The position numbers were made by a program, and so were the translations under genes. The notes beneath the pieces are model-generated. The model worked only from the letters and a program-made list of their open reading frames with translations, was not told where the DNA came from and searched no databases. From Pararhizobium sp. YC-54 (GTDB lineage: Bacteria > Pseudomonadota > Alphaproteobacteria > Rhizobiales > Rhizobiaceae): a DNA stretch of 64,000 nt. This document shows, in pieces, positions 26,724 to 35,459 of the stretch; within the stretch, counting starts at the first letter, position 1; the number at the start of each line of letters is the position of its first letter. The stretch covers positions 124,001 through 188,000 of the forward strand of contig NZ_JAOYTH010000012.1 of the NCBI RefSeq assembly GCF_025847205.1, read 5' to 3'.

Positions 26724-27810
26724 GAGTGACCCTGAAATGACGCTCAAGAAAGCGGCTATACGTGCCCATCAGGGCACTGAAGGCGAAATAGACGGCGGCG
26801 GCGAAAACGTAGCCTTCGAGAACGGCAATGCCCTGCCACTCGGGATCGCGGAGCGCCGAGCGCACGGTGTCGAGAAAATCGAGCAGGCCGACAATGGTGA
26901 CCAGCGTCGTATCCTGGAAGAAGCCGATGAACAGGCCCACCATGGGCGGTATGACTTTCTTCAGCGCCTGCGGCAGAACGATTTTTCGCATCACTTGCCA
27001 ATAGGACAGGCCGAGGGAATAGCCCGCCTCGAACTGGCCCTCGGGAACATCCTGCAGGCCGCCACGGACGATTTCGGCGATATAGGCGGCGGCGAAGATG
27101 ATGATGGCGACCTGCGCGCGCAGTAGCTTGTCGATCGTCACGCCCTCCGGCATGAACAGAGGCAGCATCACCGTCGCCATGAACAGGATGCTGATCAACG
27201 GCACCCCTCGCACGATCTCGATGAAGCCGACCGAAAGAATGCGGATGGCCGGCAGGCTCGAGGCACGGGCAAGCGCAAGCCCGATGCCGAGAGGCAGGGC
27301 GCAGACCAACCCGATAAAGGAGAGCATGAACGACAGCGGCAAGCCGCCCCAGCTCGATGTTGGAACCGGCGCCAGGCCGAAGACCCCGCCCGCCATCAGG
27401 ATATAGAGGACGGGCAGAACCAGAAGCAGCCAGGCATATAGCAATGCCCGGTTCCAGAAGCGCGGCATCATCGAGACCAGGCAGCTTGCCAGAAACAGCG
27501 ATAGCGCCAAAAGCGGCCGCCATTGTTCCTCGAACGGATAGAAGCCGAAAATCATGTAACGAAGTTTTTCGGCAAGAAACGGCCAGCAGGCACCGCTGCT
27601 TACCTTGCAGGTTGCAGCGTCACCGGAAAAGACGGCATTGACGGCCAGCCAGCCGAACGCCAGTTTGCCGAGCAAAAAGATCGCGGCTATTGAAGCAAGG
27701 CTGATGGCGGAATTCAGCGGTGTGCCGAAATACGCCTTGAACCATCCGGATCGGCGCGCAGGCGGTTTGCTGGCGCCAAGCGGCAAGGCCAGGGTTTGGG
27801 TTTCGGCCAT
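26716..27810 (-). CDS. general amino-acid ABC transporter permease (AapM-like)
   Basis: A 364-residue inner-membrane permease. It has the long N-terminal region before the permease domain that is typical of AapM, then EIVRGVPLISILFMATVMLPLFMPEG and the ATPase-contact loop AEIVRGGLQDVPEGQFEAGYSLGLSYWQVMRKIVLPQ. AAGGAG precedes the ATG at 27810, which shares its last base with the stop of the upstream permease. It partners the AapQ-like permease. No ATPase gene follows. Confidence 0.92.
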   Translation of the reverse strand: MAETQTLALPLGASKPPARRSGWFKAYFGTPLNSAISLASIAAIFLLGKLAFGWLAVNAVFSGDAATCKVSSGACWPFLAEKLRYMIFGFYPFEEQWRPLLALSLFLASCLVSMMPRFWNRALLYAWLLLVLPVLYILMAGGVFGLAPVPTSSWGGLPLSFMLSFIGLVCALPLGIGLALARASSLPAIRILSVGFIEIVRGVPLISILFMATVMLPLFMPEGVTIDKLLRAQVAIIIFAAAYIAEIVRGGLQDVPEGQFEAGYSLGLSYWQVMRKIVLPQALKKVIPPMVGLFIGFFQDTTLVTIVGLLDFLDTVRSALRDPEWQGIAVLEGYVFAAAVYFAFSALMGTYSRFLERHFRVTHG

Positions 27811-28958
27811 CAGCGCTCCTTCAGCGCGACACGCGCATTGTACCAGTTCATCGTCAGCGAAATGGCGATCGACAGGCCGAGATAGACACCCATGAAAATG
27901 GCGATGGTCTCGATCGCCTGCCCGGTCTGGTTCATGACCGTATTGGACACCATCACCAGGTCCGGATAGCCGATGGCAATCGCCAGCGAACTGTTCTTGA
28001 AAACGGTCAGGTACGTATTGGTCAGTGGCGGAATGATCAGGCGCAAGGCCTGCGGCAGCACGACCAGCCGCATCACCCGTGAACGATGAAGCCCGAGCGC
28101 CGCAGCGGCTTCCCACTGTCCCGGCCCGATTGCCTGGATGCCGGCCCGGACGATTTCCGCGACGCTCGCGGACACGCTAAGAAGGAGGCCGAAGAGCAAG
28201 GCGACGAATTCGGGCCGCACATGCAGACCGCCGGTCAACCGGAACCTGCCGGCTTGCGGAATATCCCACCCGAAAGACACACCACCCAGCCCCCAGAGAA
28301 GGAGTGGCGGTACCAGCAGCACAAGACATGCAATGAAGGCGCCGTGATTGGATTGTCCGGTGGTGATCCGCCGTTGCCGGCTGATGCGCCAGATCAGGAT
28401 CGCGCTCGCAATACCGGCACAAACGATCAAGGCGAGAATCGTTGCTCCGCTTTCCACGAACACCGCCGGAAGAACCAGCCCGCTATTGGACAGGAAGACG
28501 CCCGGCAGGACGTTGAGTGCCTGTTTAACCGGCGGAAACACCAGGATGATCAGCGAATACCAGAGAAACAGATAAAGCAGCAAAGGGACGTTGCGCAGCA
28601 CTTCCACATAGGCAAGCGCCAGGCGCGCCAACAGCGGATTGCGTGACATGCGCGCCACGCCGACGAAAAGCCCGAGAAGCGTTCCGAGGATCGCCGCAAG
28701 CAAGGAGACCTTTACCGTATTGACGATACCAACCAGGATTGCCCGGGCGATGCTGTCGGTCGGTTGGTAGGCAATCGCCGTTTCGCTGATGACGAAACCG
28801 GCCTGACGTGCCAGAAAACCAAACCCGGTGGCAATATTCTGCTTTGCGAGATTGTCGCTCGCAGTGGCAAACATGGTCCATGCCGCAAAGGCAACCAGAC
28901 CGATCGCGCCGATCTGATAGCAGAAGGCGCGGAAACGCATATCATTCAGGATGTTCAT
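27810..28958 (-). CDS. general amino-acid ABC transporter permease (AapQ-like)
   Basis: A 382-residue inner-membrane permease with AapQ features: GFGFLARQAGFVIS near the start, EVLRNVPLLLYLFLWY, and the ATPase loop AEIVRAGIQAIGPGQWEAAAALGLHRSRVMRLVVLPQALR. Six or more spans are visible. I use the ATG at 28958; the longer open frame upstream overlaps the binding-protein region and is not coding. It lies 65 bases after the binding-protein gene, with a strong hairpin between. Confidence 0.92.
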   Translation of the reverse strand: MNILNDMRFRAFCYQIGAIGLVAFAAWTMFATASDNLAKQNIATGFGFLARQAGFVISETAIAYQPTDSIARAILVGIVNTVKVSLLAAILGTLLGLFVGVARMSRNPLLARLALAYVEVLRNVPLLLYLFLWYSLIILVFPPVKQALNVLPGVFLSNSGLVLPAVFVESGATILALIVCAGIASAILIWRISRQRRITTGQSNHGAFIACLVLLVPPLLLWGLGGVSFGWDIPQAGRFRLTGGLHVRPEFVALLFGLLLSVSASVAEIVRAGIQAIGPGQWEAAAALGLHRSRVMRLVVLPQALRLIIPPLTNTYLTVFKNSSLAIAIGYPDLVMVSNTVMNQTGQAIETIAIFMGVYLGLSIAISLTMNWYNARVALKER

Positions 28959-28992
28959 AATAACTCGCCGCTGTCTTGCCGAACGGGAGGAA

Positions 28993-29016
28993 GCTCGCGC
29001 GCCTGAGCGCGCGAGC
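28993..29016. terminator. intercistronic hairpin between binding protein and permease genes
   Basis: Perfect ten-base arms GCTCGCGCGC and GCGCGCGAGC around a four-base loop, seven bases after the binding-protein stop on the minus strand. There is no T run, so it is more likely a 3'-end stabiliser or processing stop that raises binding-protein message than a true terminator. Confidence 0.7.
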
Positions 29017-29023
29017 AATAGGC

Positions 29024-30040
29024 TCAACGGAACGGCGGTGCGTACACCAGACCGCCGGCATTCCACTGCGCGTTCGGTCCACGCGTCAGTCCAAGCCGTG
29101 TCTTCTCACCCACATTGCGCTCGAAGATTTCGCCGTAATTGCCCACAGCCTTGATGATGTTGTAGCCCCATTTGTTGTCGAGGCCGAGCATCGCACCCAG
29201 TTCGTCGGTCACGCCGAGCATGCGCTGGATGTCCGGATCCTGGCTTTTCAGCATTTCGTCGACATTGGCCTGGGTGATGCCCTTTTCTTCCGCCGCCATC
29301 AGCAGCCAGACGGACCAGGACATGATATCGCGCCAGTTGGAATCGTTCTGGCGGACGGCAGGTGCAAGCGGCTCCTTGGAGATCGTTTCCGGAAGGACAA
29401 TGTAGTCGTCCGGATTGTTCGCCACGGCGCGGATCGACGCGAGGTCAGAGCGGTCGGATGAAATCGCTTCGCAACGACCAGCGAAGAAAGCCGCCCGATT
29501 TTCATCAGGGCTTTCGAACACCACCAGCTCGAACTTGCCGCCGATCGTGCGGAAGAAATCGCTGAGGTTCTGCGCGGTGGTCGTGCCGGGCAGCGTGCAG
29601 ATGGCAGCGTCCGTCAGTTCCTTGGCGCTGGAAACGCCAAGCGACTTGGCGACCATCAGACCCTGGCCGTCATAAAAGACATTCGGACCGAAATCGAGGC
29701 CGAGCGAGGCTTCGCGCGAAAAAGTCTGCGTGGTCTGGCGCGACAGCATGTCGATTTCGCCGGATTGCAGCGCCTGAAAACGGGTATTGATATTGGTCGG
29801 CACGAACTCGATCTTGTCGCCATCGCCGAAAACGGCGGCAGCAACCGAGCGGCAGACGTCGGCATCGAAGCCCTGCATCCGGCCCTTGTCGTCCGGCGCG
29901 GCAAACCCGGGCGTGGCCAGCGACACGCCGCAGACCAGCTTCCCACGTGCCTTTACGGTATCGAGCGTTCCTGCCTGCGCGACGCTGGTAGCCAGAAGCG
30001 CTGTGGCGGCGGCGCAGATCGCCAGAAATCCATGTTTCAT
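29024..30040 (-). CDS. general amino-acid periplasmic binding protein (AapJ-like)
   Basis: A 338-residue binding protein with a signal peptide (AICAAATALLATSVAQAG) and AapJ/BztA signatures: TLDTVKARGKLVCGVSLATPGFAAPDDKGRMQGFDADVCRSVAAAVFGD, RFQALQSGEIDMLSRQTTQTFSRE and NKWGYNIIKAVGNYGEIFERNVG. GGAGGGG precedes the ATG at 30040. It heads the operon binding protein, permease, permease, amidohydrolase. Its ligand may differ from the broad amino-acid range of Aap, given the hydrolase partner. Confidence 0.93.
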   Translation of the reverse strand: MKHGFLAICAAATALLATSVAQAGTLDTVKARGKLVCGVSLATPGFAAPDDKGRMQGFDADVCRSVAAAVFGDGDKIEFVPTNINTRFQALQSGEIDMLSRQTTQTFSREASLGLDFGPNVFYDGQGLMVAKSLGVSSAKELTDAAICTLPGTTTAQNLSDFFRTIGGKFELVVFESPDENRAAFFAGRCEAISSDRSDLASIRAVANNPDDYIVLPETISKEPLAPAVRQNDSNWRDIMSWSVWLLMAAEEKGITQANVDEMLKSQDPDIQRMLGVTDELGAMLGLDNKWGYNIIKAVGNYGEIFERNVGEKTRLGLTRGPNAQWNAGGLVYAPPFR

Positions 30041-30466
30041 AGTCCCCTCCTTCTTGTTTTTACTGTTTCCGGTCGATGGCAATTTCCGCCCTCCAGCAGA
30101 AACCCATCAATCGGCGATCTTCCGATCGCAGAAATTGTGTACAATGATGATAATTATTTTGCAACAAATCGAACACAAAGGATGATAGCGTTTGCGCATC
30201 ATGTGATGATAGTTTTGATCGTCAGGATGACGTTTTACACAAATCAGCATGACCACAAGGGCCTTCGGCCTACCGTGGTCTTTCGGTGCAAACGGAGGGG
30301 AATTCCCTTACTGAACCGATTTCACATCGCCGGAAATTCGAGGCTGTTCGCATTGCGGCGATCGGGGATACCGTACAACAGCGCGATGATGAGCACTGCA
30401 ACTGGATAAAATAGTATACAAATTCTGGTCGGCCGAGACGGCTGCCTTGACCGCCCCGCACCGGGA
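30041..30466. promoter_or_regulatory. promoter region of the Aap-like operon with GntR-type palindrome
   Basis: A 426-base gene-free region upstream of the binding-protein gene. At 30134-30145 ATTGT-GT-ACAAT is a perfect palindrome of the TTGT-N2-ACAA kind used by many GntR regulators. A second, weaker site (TAGTATACAAA, about 30412-30422) lies near the MFS gene end. The AT-rich stretch 30140-30240 could hold the promoter. No gntR gene is adjacent. Confidence 0.45.
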
Positions 30467-31681
30467 TCACGCCGGCGCCAGCCCGGGCAGTGGTTTTTCA
30501 AACGGCCTGAAGGTCATCGCGATCAGGAAGGCGCCGATACCGATGCCCCAGGCGCCGATATAGAGCCAGCTATAGGTGGCGAAGGTGTCGTAGATCAGGC
30601 CGCCGGCTACAGGGCCTGTCGCCATGCCGAGGCTGCCGGCCATGGCCGTTCCGCCGATGACGGTGCCCATCATCCGCTGCGGAAAATTTTCACGCGCCAG
30701 CACCGCATAGAGCGGCATGACTCCGGCATAGATGAAGCCGAACAGGGCCGCCACGGCATAGAAGGCCGAGAGTTCGCGCACGAAAACATAGGCGAGCGCG
30801 CCGAACGCCTGGATGAGCAGGCCGATGACCAGGATGCGCTTGGCGCCGTATCGGTCTCCGAGCAGGCCGAAGGCAACACGGCCGCCCATGCCGGCCAGTC
30901 CCTCGACGCTATAGATCGAGACGGCGGCGATCATCGGGATGCCGCAGCTGATGGCATAGCTGACAGTGTGGAAGATCGGGCCCGAATGGGTGGTGCAGCA
31001 AAAGAAATTGGTGAGCATCAGGACGATGAACTGAGGCGAACGCAGCGCCTGTCGCGTGGTCATGCCGGACCGTGGGTCCATCTCACCTGAGGCTCCGGCG
31101 CTTTCATGGGCCGATGCCGGAGCGCTGCGGACGAGAAACGACGCCGGGATCATGATGGCGGCGGCAAGAGCCGCGATGATGAGCATCGCGGTTCGCCAGC
31201 CATAGACGGAGACGAGCCAGGCAGCGAGCGGCGACATGGTCATCGGCGCCATGCCCATGCCGGCCGAGACAAGCGAAACGGCGAGGCTGCGATGGGTATC
31301 GAACCAGCCGGTGACGCAGGCCATCATCGGCGCGAAGATGGCGGCAGTGGCGCCGCCGACGACGAGGCCGAAAACCAGCTGGAACTCGACGAGCGACGTC
31401 GCCCGGCTGGCGATGGCAAGGCTTGCCGCAAGGATAACCGAGCCCGTCAGCACGATGACGCGCGGACCCCAGCGGTCCGACAAGGAGCCCCAGATCATGC
31501 TGGCCAGCGCCATGGCGAGGAAGCCGATTGTCATGGCGCTGGATATGCCGGTGACCGACCAGCCGGTATCGCGCGCGATGGGCTGAAGAAAGACCGGCAG
31601 GGAAAACATCGCGCCGATGGCAAGGCAGCCGAGCAGGCCGCCGGTCGCGACAATGACCCAGCGATAGGAAGAAGCGTTCAT
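30467..31681 (-). CDS. MFS transporter (monocarboxylate/OFA-like)
   Basis: A 404-residue inner-membrane carrier with twelve predicted spans. The MFS loop 2-3 motif reads GSLSDRWGPRVIV, and the second-half equivalent is GLLGDRYGAKRILVIG. TM1 begins RWVIVATGGLLGCLAIGAMFSLPVF, like oxalate/formate and monocarboxylate members. CGGAGAC lies before the ATG at 31681; upstream open sequence is not coding. It is a single gene, and the substrate cannot be assigned. Confidence 0.88.
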   Translation of the reverse strand: MNASSYRWVIVATGGLLGCLAIGAMFSLPVFLQPIARDTGWSVTGISSAMTIGFLAMALASMIWGSLSDRWGPRVIVLTGSVILAASLAIASRATSLVEFQLVFGLVVGGATAAIFAPMMACVTGWFDTHRSLAVSLVSAGMGMAPMTMSPLAAWLVSVYGWRTAMLIIAALAAAIMIPASFLVRSAPASAHESAGASGEMDPRSGMTTRQALRSPQFIVLMLTNFFCCTTHSGPIFHTVSYAISCGIPMIAAVSIYSVEGLAGMGGRVAFGLLGDRYGAKRILVIGLLIQAFGALAYVFVRELSAFYAVAALFGFIYAGVMPLYAVLARENFPQRMMGTVIGGTAMAGSLGMATGPVAGGLIYDTFATYSWLYIGAWGIGIGAFLIAMTFRPFEKPLPGLAPA

Positions 31682-31867
31682 TGCGTGTCTCCGTTTCCAT
31701 GACCAGATGCTTCTGCCGGCCGTGTTGCCGGCCGCTTGCTTTGAAAAGGCTGATGCGTCGATCGCCGGGCTGCCCTGCCGTGCGCCGCCGAAGTCTACGA
31801 CGATGCCCGGCCGCCGCAAAGAGCTGCCTTGCCGCCGGCTATGCCGGCATCAGGCGAGAATGATTGC

Positions 31868-32347
31868 CTAGACCGCCAGCGCCCGCTCGGTCTTAGTCAT
31901 GGGATCGCCGACATTGGGATCGCCTTTGCCGGTCTCGATCAGGGCTCGCAGGCTTTCGTTGATGTAGGTGCTCCATCCTTCGGAGCAGGCGTCGTAGCAT
32001 TCGTAGTCGGGAACCAGGCCCTCGTGGGTCAAGCGGACTTCCGTCCTGTCATCGGATCGGGAGATATCGAAGACGATCTGCGTGCCCGTCCATTCGGTTT
32101 CGTCTTCGGTGAAGCTGAAATAATTATCCAGCACCAGCCAGACAACTTTCTTGCCGGGGATCAGTTCGGTCACCCTGATCTTGCAGCGGTGAACGTCCTG
32201 AAAGTGATAGTCGAATTCGCCACCGGCCGTATCGGTTGGGCCATCAATGGCCTCAGACCACCATCCGCGGACATTGTTGATAGCCGCGAAGGCGGCCCCC
32301 GGTGTCTGGTCCACGGTAAAGCGCGTGGTGAAATTGTGATTGGTCAT
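31868..32347 (-). CDS. SRPBCC/AHSA1-domain protein
   Basis: A 159-residue START-like fold protein of the Aha1-homology type. TTRFTVDQTPGAAFAAINNVRGWWSEAIDG opens the domain, and HEGLVPDYECYDACSEGWSTYINESLRALIETG is the characteristic C-terminal helix. CGGAG precedes the ATG. It is 35 bases downstream of a second SRPBCC gene. Such pairs usually follow an ArsR regulator, but none is present here. Probably a small hydrophobic ligand binder; function unknown. Confidence 0.87.
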   Translation of the reverse strand: MTNHNFTTRFTVDQTPGAAFAAINNVRGWWSEAIDGPTDTAGGEFDYHFQDVHRCKIRVTELIPGKKVVWLVLDNYFSFTEDETEWTGTQIVFDISRSDDRTEVRLTHEGLVPDYECYDACSEGWSTYINESLRALIETGKGDPNVGDPMTKTERALAV

Positions 32348-32382
32348 GGTTGTCTCCGTTCCTTGCGTTTACGCGGGTTTCG

Positions 32383-32931
32383 TCAGGCCGGCATGCGCCG
32401 GTCATAGTCGGTCTTCAGACGGGTCCAGCCATTCCAGAAGGGCTGCGGATTCTGGCCCTTGGCGCAAGCGAGCAGAGTGTCGAGATGCATGTGCCAGCCG
32501 GCGCCGAACATCAGAATGGCGGCGCGATCGGGCAGGCGCCGGTGGATGACGGTGAGCAGCACGTCCCTGTCCCTGTGCTCGAGTTCGAACGAAACCGAGC
32601 CGTTGGCGCCCCAGGAGATGACAAGCCGGCGGGGCGGGTCGAGCTCGGTGATCCGGCTTTGCATCCGCAGCACTTCGGAAAAACCCTCCGGCCGCTTGCT
32701 TGGCGGGTCGGACAGGTCGTCGTTGCGCCAGACCAGCTCAAAGGATGCGTTAAGCTTCATCGGCATGTCACCAGCCGCCAGCCACTGGCGGCGCATGTCG
32801 CTTTCAGTCAGGTAGGCCCAGACCCGTTCGATCGGGCCCGGCAGAAGGCGCTCCATTTTCAACGTCCCCGGCGCGATCAGAACGCCATAGGGTTCGAGTG
32901 GGGCGGGTTCGAGTGAGGCATGCGCGTTCAT
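32383..32931 (-). CDS. SRPBCC/AHSA1-domain protein
   Basis: A 182-residue START-like protein: MERLLPGPIERVWAYLTESDMRRQWLAAGDMPM opens the domain and GAGWHMHLDTLLACAKG lies in the C-terminal helix. AAGGAG seven bases upstream fixes the ATG at 32931. It is the first gene of the pair and sits about 110-150 bases downstream of two ArsR-like palindromes. Function unknown. Homologues often act in stress response downstream of an ArsR repressor. Confidence 0.87.
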   Translation of the reverse strand: MNAHASLEPAPLEPYGVLIAPGTLKMERLLPGPIERVWAYLTESDMRRQWLAAGDMPMKLNASFELVWRNDDLSDPPSKRPEGFSEVLRMQSRITELDPPRRLVISWGANGSVSFELEHRDRDVLLTVIHRRLPDRAAILMFGAGWHMHLDTLLACAKGQNPQPFWNGWTRLKTDYDRRMPA

Positions 32932-33036
32932 AGGCTTTCTCCTTGGTAGCCAACAGGTAGCGACACAGCTCGCCGATCGTATGCTCACGCAGCGCCCGGT
33001 ATCCCGGACTGCGAAAGACGACATGCTTAGGCGATT

Positions 33037-33095
33037 TATTCAACCATATGGATGAATATAAATGCGCCAACAGAATTAGTCAACCAATTAGTTGA
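33037..33095. promoter_or_regulatory. two operator-like palindromes upstream of the SRPBCC pair
   Basis: At 33037-33058, TATTCA and TGAATA flank a central CCATATGG, giving a 22-base palindrome with one mismatched pair. At 33080-33095, TCAAC and GTTGA flank CAATTA. Both carry the half-site TCAAC. This is the style of site bound by ArsR regulators of SRPBCC operons, but the regulator itself is not in this window. Confidence 0.5.
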
Positions 33096-33251
33096 ATGAT
33101 TGAAAAGGGACGAAGAGAGCCGGATGCCGGAGAAACCCAGGCGTAGCAGACCAGGGGCCGGTTTCGCCTATTTTTTCATCGATAGACGAAATGCCGGTAT
33201 TTTAGGCTGTTTTCTATTGCGCAAATTGCTGCGCTGCGTCATGTATGCGTT

Positions 33252-33839
33252 ATGGCTTATCTGGACCTCACCATTCTTGTCATTGATGAGAACGCGATCC
33301 GCGCTTCCATCATCGAGGAAGGATTGCGCGAGGCCGGGCACGCGAAGGTCACCGTCGTCCACGAGGTCAACGGCATTGCCCGGATCATCGAGACGCTGCA
33401 GCCGGACGTGATCTTCATCGATCTGGAAAATCCGAACCGCGACATGATGGAGCACCTGTTCCAGCTGACGCGCACGGTCGGCCGGCCGATCGCCATGTTC
33501 GTCGATCGATCGGACACCGCGTCCATCGAAGCGGCGGTCGATGCCGGCGTGTCGGCCTATATCGTCGATGGGCTGAAGAAAGAACGGGTCAAACCCATTC
33601 TCGACATGGCCGTCAGCCGTTTCAACGCCTTCAGCCGGCTGCAACGGGAACTCGCCGACGCCAAGTCGGCACTGGAGGAACGCAAGGTCGTCGAGCGCGC
33701 CAAAGGCATCCTGATGAAGATGCGCGGTCTTTCCGAGGAACAGGCCTTCGCGCTGTTGCGCCAGACGGCCATGAACGAAAAGAAGAAGATGTCGGACATC
33801 GCCCAGAGCGTCGTCACTGCGGCAGGAATGCTGATGTGA
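33252..33839 (+). CDS. nasT: ANTAR-domain antiterminator NasT
   Basis: A 195-residue RNA-binding regulator. The N-terminal ~120 residues form a receiver-like domain (ILVIDENAIRASIIEEGLREAG, DVIFIDLEN). From ~135 an ANTAR domain follows (LEERKVVERAKGILMKMRGLSEEQAFALLRQTAMNEKKKMSDIAQ), which binds paired RNA hairpins. NasT is known to promote read-through of leader terminators before nitrate assimilation genes when freed from NasS. The matching leader lies at 35358-35489. The ribosome binding site is poor. The gene is 43 bases upstream of nasS. Confidence 0.93.
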   Translation: MAYLDLTILVIDENAIRASIIEEGLREAGHAKVTVVHEVNGIARIIETLQPDVIFIDLENPNRDMMEHLFQLTRTVGRPIAMFVDRSDTASIEAAVDAGVSAYIVDGLKKERVKPILDMAVSRFNAFSRLQRELADAKSALEERKVVERAKGILMKMRGLSEEQAFALLRQTAMNEKKKMSDIAQSVVTAAGMLM

Positions 33840-33882
33840 TGGCCCGGCCCGGCATCTTCCGGTGGGAGGCACTGGAGTGAAC

Positions 33883-35169
33883 ATGATGACCAAGATTACG
33901 GATTTAAGCGGCGACAGCGGCCTTGCCGCGCCGGCGCGACTGGCCGGCGAAGGCTCGCGTATCCTGCGAACCGGCTTCATCCCGCTCGTCGATGCTTCCG
34001 TGCTGATCGCAGCGCAAGAATTCGGCTTTGCCCGCAAGGAGGGCCTGACCCTCGATCTGGTCAAGGACGTCTCCTGGGCGAATGTCCGCGACCGGCTTGC
34101 CTTCCGTCAGTTCGACATCGCCCATATGCTGTCGCCCATGCCGGTCGCCTCGATGCTGGAGCTCGGCTCCAACCCTTCGCCAACGATTACGCCTTTTTCG
34201 CTCGGGCGCGGCGGCAACGCCATCACGTTATCGACGCGGCTTTATGCCCGTATGCGGCAAGAGGCCTCCCTGACCGAAACGGCGAGCGCACTGGAAAACG
34301 CACAGGCGCTGGCAAAGATCATCCTCGGCATGAAAGCGCGCGGCGAGCCGCTGCCGACATTGGGCGTCACCTATCCGTTCTCCTCGCACAACTACGAATT
34401 CCGCTATTGGCTGGCAGCGGGCGGTATCGATCCGGACCTCGACGTCAAGCTCGTGGTCGTGCCGCCGCCGATGACCTCGGATGCGCTTGCCGCCGGCGCC
34501 ATCGACGGATTCTGCGTCGGCGCACCCTGGAACATGATCGCCTCCGAGCGCGGCGTCGGCCGCATCGTCGCCGCCAAGCAGGATATCTGGCCGTCGGCGC
34601 CGGAAAAAGTGATCGGCATGCGGCCGGATTGGGCCGAGACGCATCCGGAAACCGTTTCCCGGCTGATCGTCGCGCTGGATGCGGCGGCGCGCTGGTGCGA
34701 CCGCCCGGACAATCGCGATGCACTGGCAGAAGCACTGGCAGACGACCGCTATCTCGCTGCACCGGTCGATATCATCCGTAGCGTGCTGGCCGGCGAATTT
34801 AATCTCGACGCCCACGGCAATCGGCGTGTCATTGATGGATATTTCAAGTTCCATGCCGGCTTTGCCAACTATCCGCGCCCGAGCCAGGCGCTGTGGATCT
34901 ACAGCCAGATGATCCGCTGGGGTCAGGCCGATCTCTCGTCCGCCGGCATGACGGCGGCGGCCGCCGCCTATCGGCCCGATATCTACCGGCTGGCACTTGG
35001 AGCGAACGCCGCGCCCTTGCTGGATGACGATATCCGCGTCGAAGGAAATTCGGACGCAGACCGTTTCATGGACGGACAGGTTTTCGACCCGGCGCGGATC
35101 GCCGAATATCTTGCCGGGTTTCCAGTCAAAAGCCGCGCGCTTGGCGGCATGCCGCACGACGAAATCTAG
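33883..35169 (+). CDS. nasS: nitrate/nitrite sensor NasS (NrtA-like, cytoplasmic)
   Basis: A 428-residue protein homologous to the nitrate-binding NrtA/CmpA proteins (TLGVTYPFSSHNYEFRYWLAAGGIDPD, DGFCVGAPWNM, IGMRPDWAETHPETV) but with no signal peptide, so it acts in the cytoplasm. Without nitrate or nitrite NasS is known to bind and inhibit NasT, and ligand binding frees NasT. GGAG five bases before the ATG at 33883 sets the start. It pairs with nasT and precedes its target operon. Confidence 0.93.
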   Translation: MMTKITDLSGDSGLAAPARLAGEGSRILRTGFIPLVDASVLIAAQEFGFARKEGLTLDLVKDVSWANVRDRLAFRQFDIAHMLSPMPVASMLELGSNPSPTITPFSLGRGGNAITLSTRLYARMRQEASLTETASALENAQALAKIILGMKARGEPLPTLGVTYPFSSHNYEFRYWLAAGGIDPDLDVKLVVVPPPMTSDALAAGAIDGFCVGAPWNMIASERGVGRIVAAKQDIWPSAPEKVIGMRPDWAETHPETVSRLIVALDAAARWCDRPDNRDALAEALADDRYLAAPVDIIRSVLAGEFNLDAHGNRRVIDGYFKFHAGFANYPRPSQALWIYSQMIRWGQADLSSAGMTAAAAAYRPDIYRLALGANAAPLLDDDIRVEGNSDADRFMDGQVFDPARIAEYLAGFPVKSRALGGMPHDEI

Positions 35170-35332
35170 TTTTCGCCTTTTGCAGTGCACAAAATTTCCC
35201 ACCTGCAGCCTGCCAATCCCAAGCAACCGCCGATTTTTTTTGCACTTTCAATCAGAGGCGAAAAAATACTCACTTAGCAGATAGCGGCAGAAACAGCTTC
35301 AATTTCAACGCTCTAATATTTGTTTTCAAAAC

Positions 35333-35348
35333 TGGCACGGGGGTTGCA
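35333..35348 (+). promoter_or_regulatory. sigma-54 (RpoN) promoter of the nitrate operon
   Basis: TGGCACGGGGGTTGCA matches the -24/-12 consensus (TGGCAC-N5-TTGCA) completely. GG is at 35334-35335 and GC at 35346-35347, twelve bases apart. The predicted transcript start is about 35359, exactly where the first leader hairpin begins. Upstream NtrC sites are expected, but I could not find convincing ones. Confidence 0.85.
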
Positions 35349-35357
35349 TGGCATAAA

Positions 35358-35429
35358 TCGCTGCGGTCAATGGCGATCGTAGCGAGCCGAAGCCAGACAG
35401 GCCTTCGCAAAGACATCGACGTCGCAAGG
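35358..35429 (+). ncRNA. ANTAR-type two-hairpin leader RNA (NasT target)
   Basis: Hairpin P1 (35358-35385) has eleven base pairs (two of them G-U) and the hexaloop AAUGGC. Hairpin P2 (35402-35429) has a GAC/GUC upper stem, then GC/GC and CCUU/AAGG with small bulges, and the hexaloop AUCGAC. Both loops have A at position 1 and G at position 4, the signature recognised by ANTAR proteins. The linker is 16 bases. The right strand of P2 can instead pair with the terminator region, giving a switch. Confidence 0.8.
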
Positions 35430-35459
35430 GTTTTGCAGTCCGGGATTCCTCCTTCCCGA

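Noticed and set aside
32804..33070. An 88-codon frame that might be a missing ArsR regulator of the SRPBCC pair
   Set aside because: Its sequence has no helix-turn-helix, and it overlaps the start of the SRPBCC gene in another phase.
35170..35332. NtrC binding sites upstream of the sigma-54 promoter
   Set aside because: Several TGCAC fragments are present (for example near 35186 and 35240), but none pairs with a GGTGCA-like half at the right distance.
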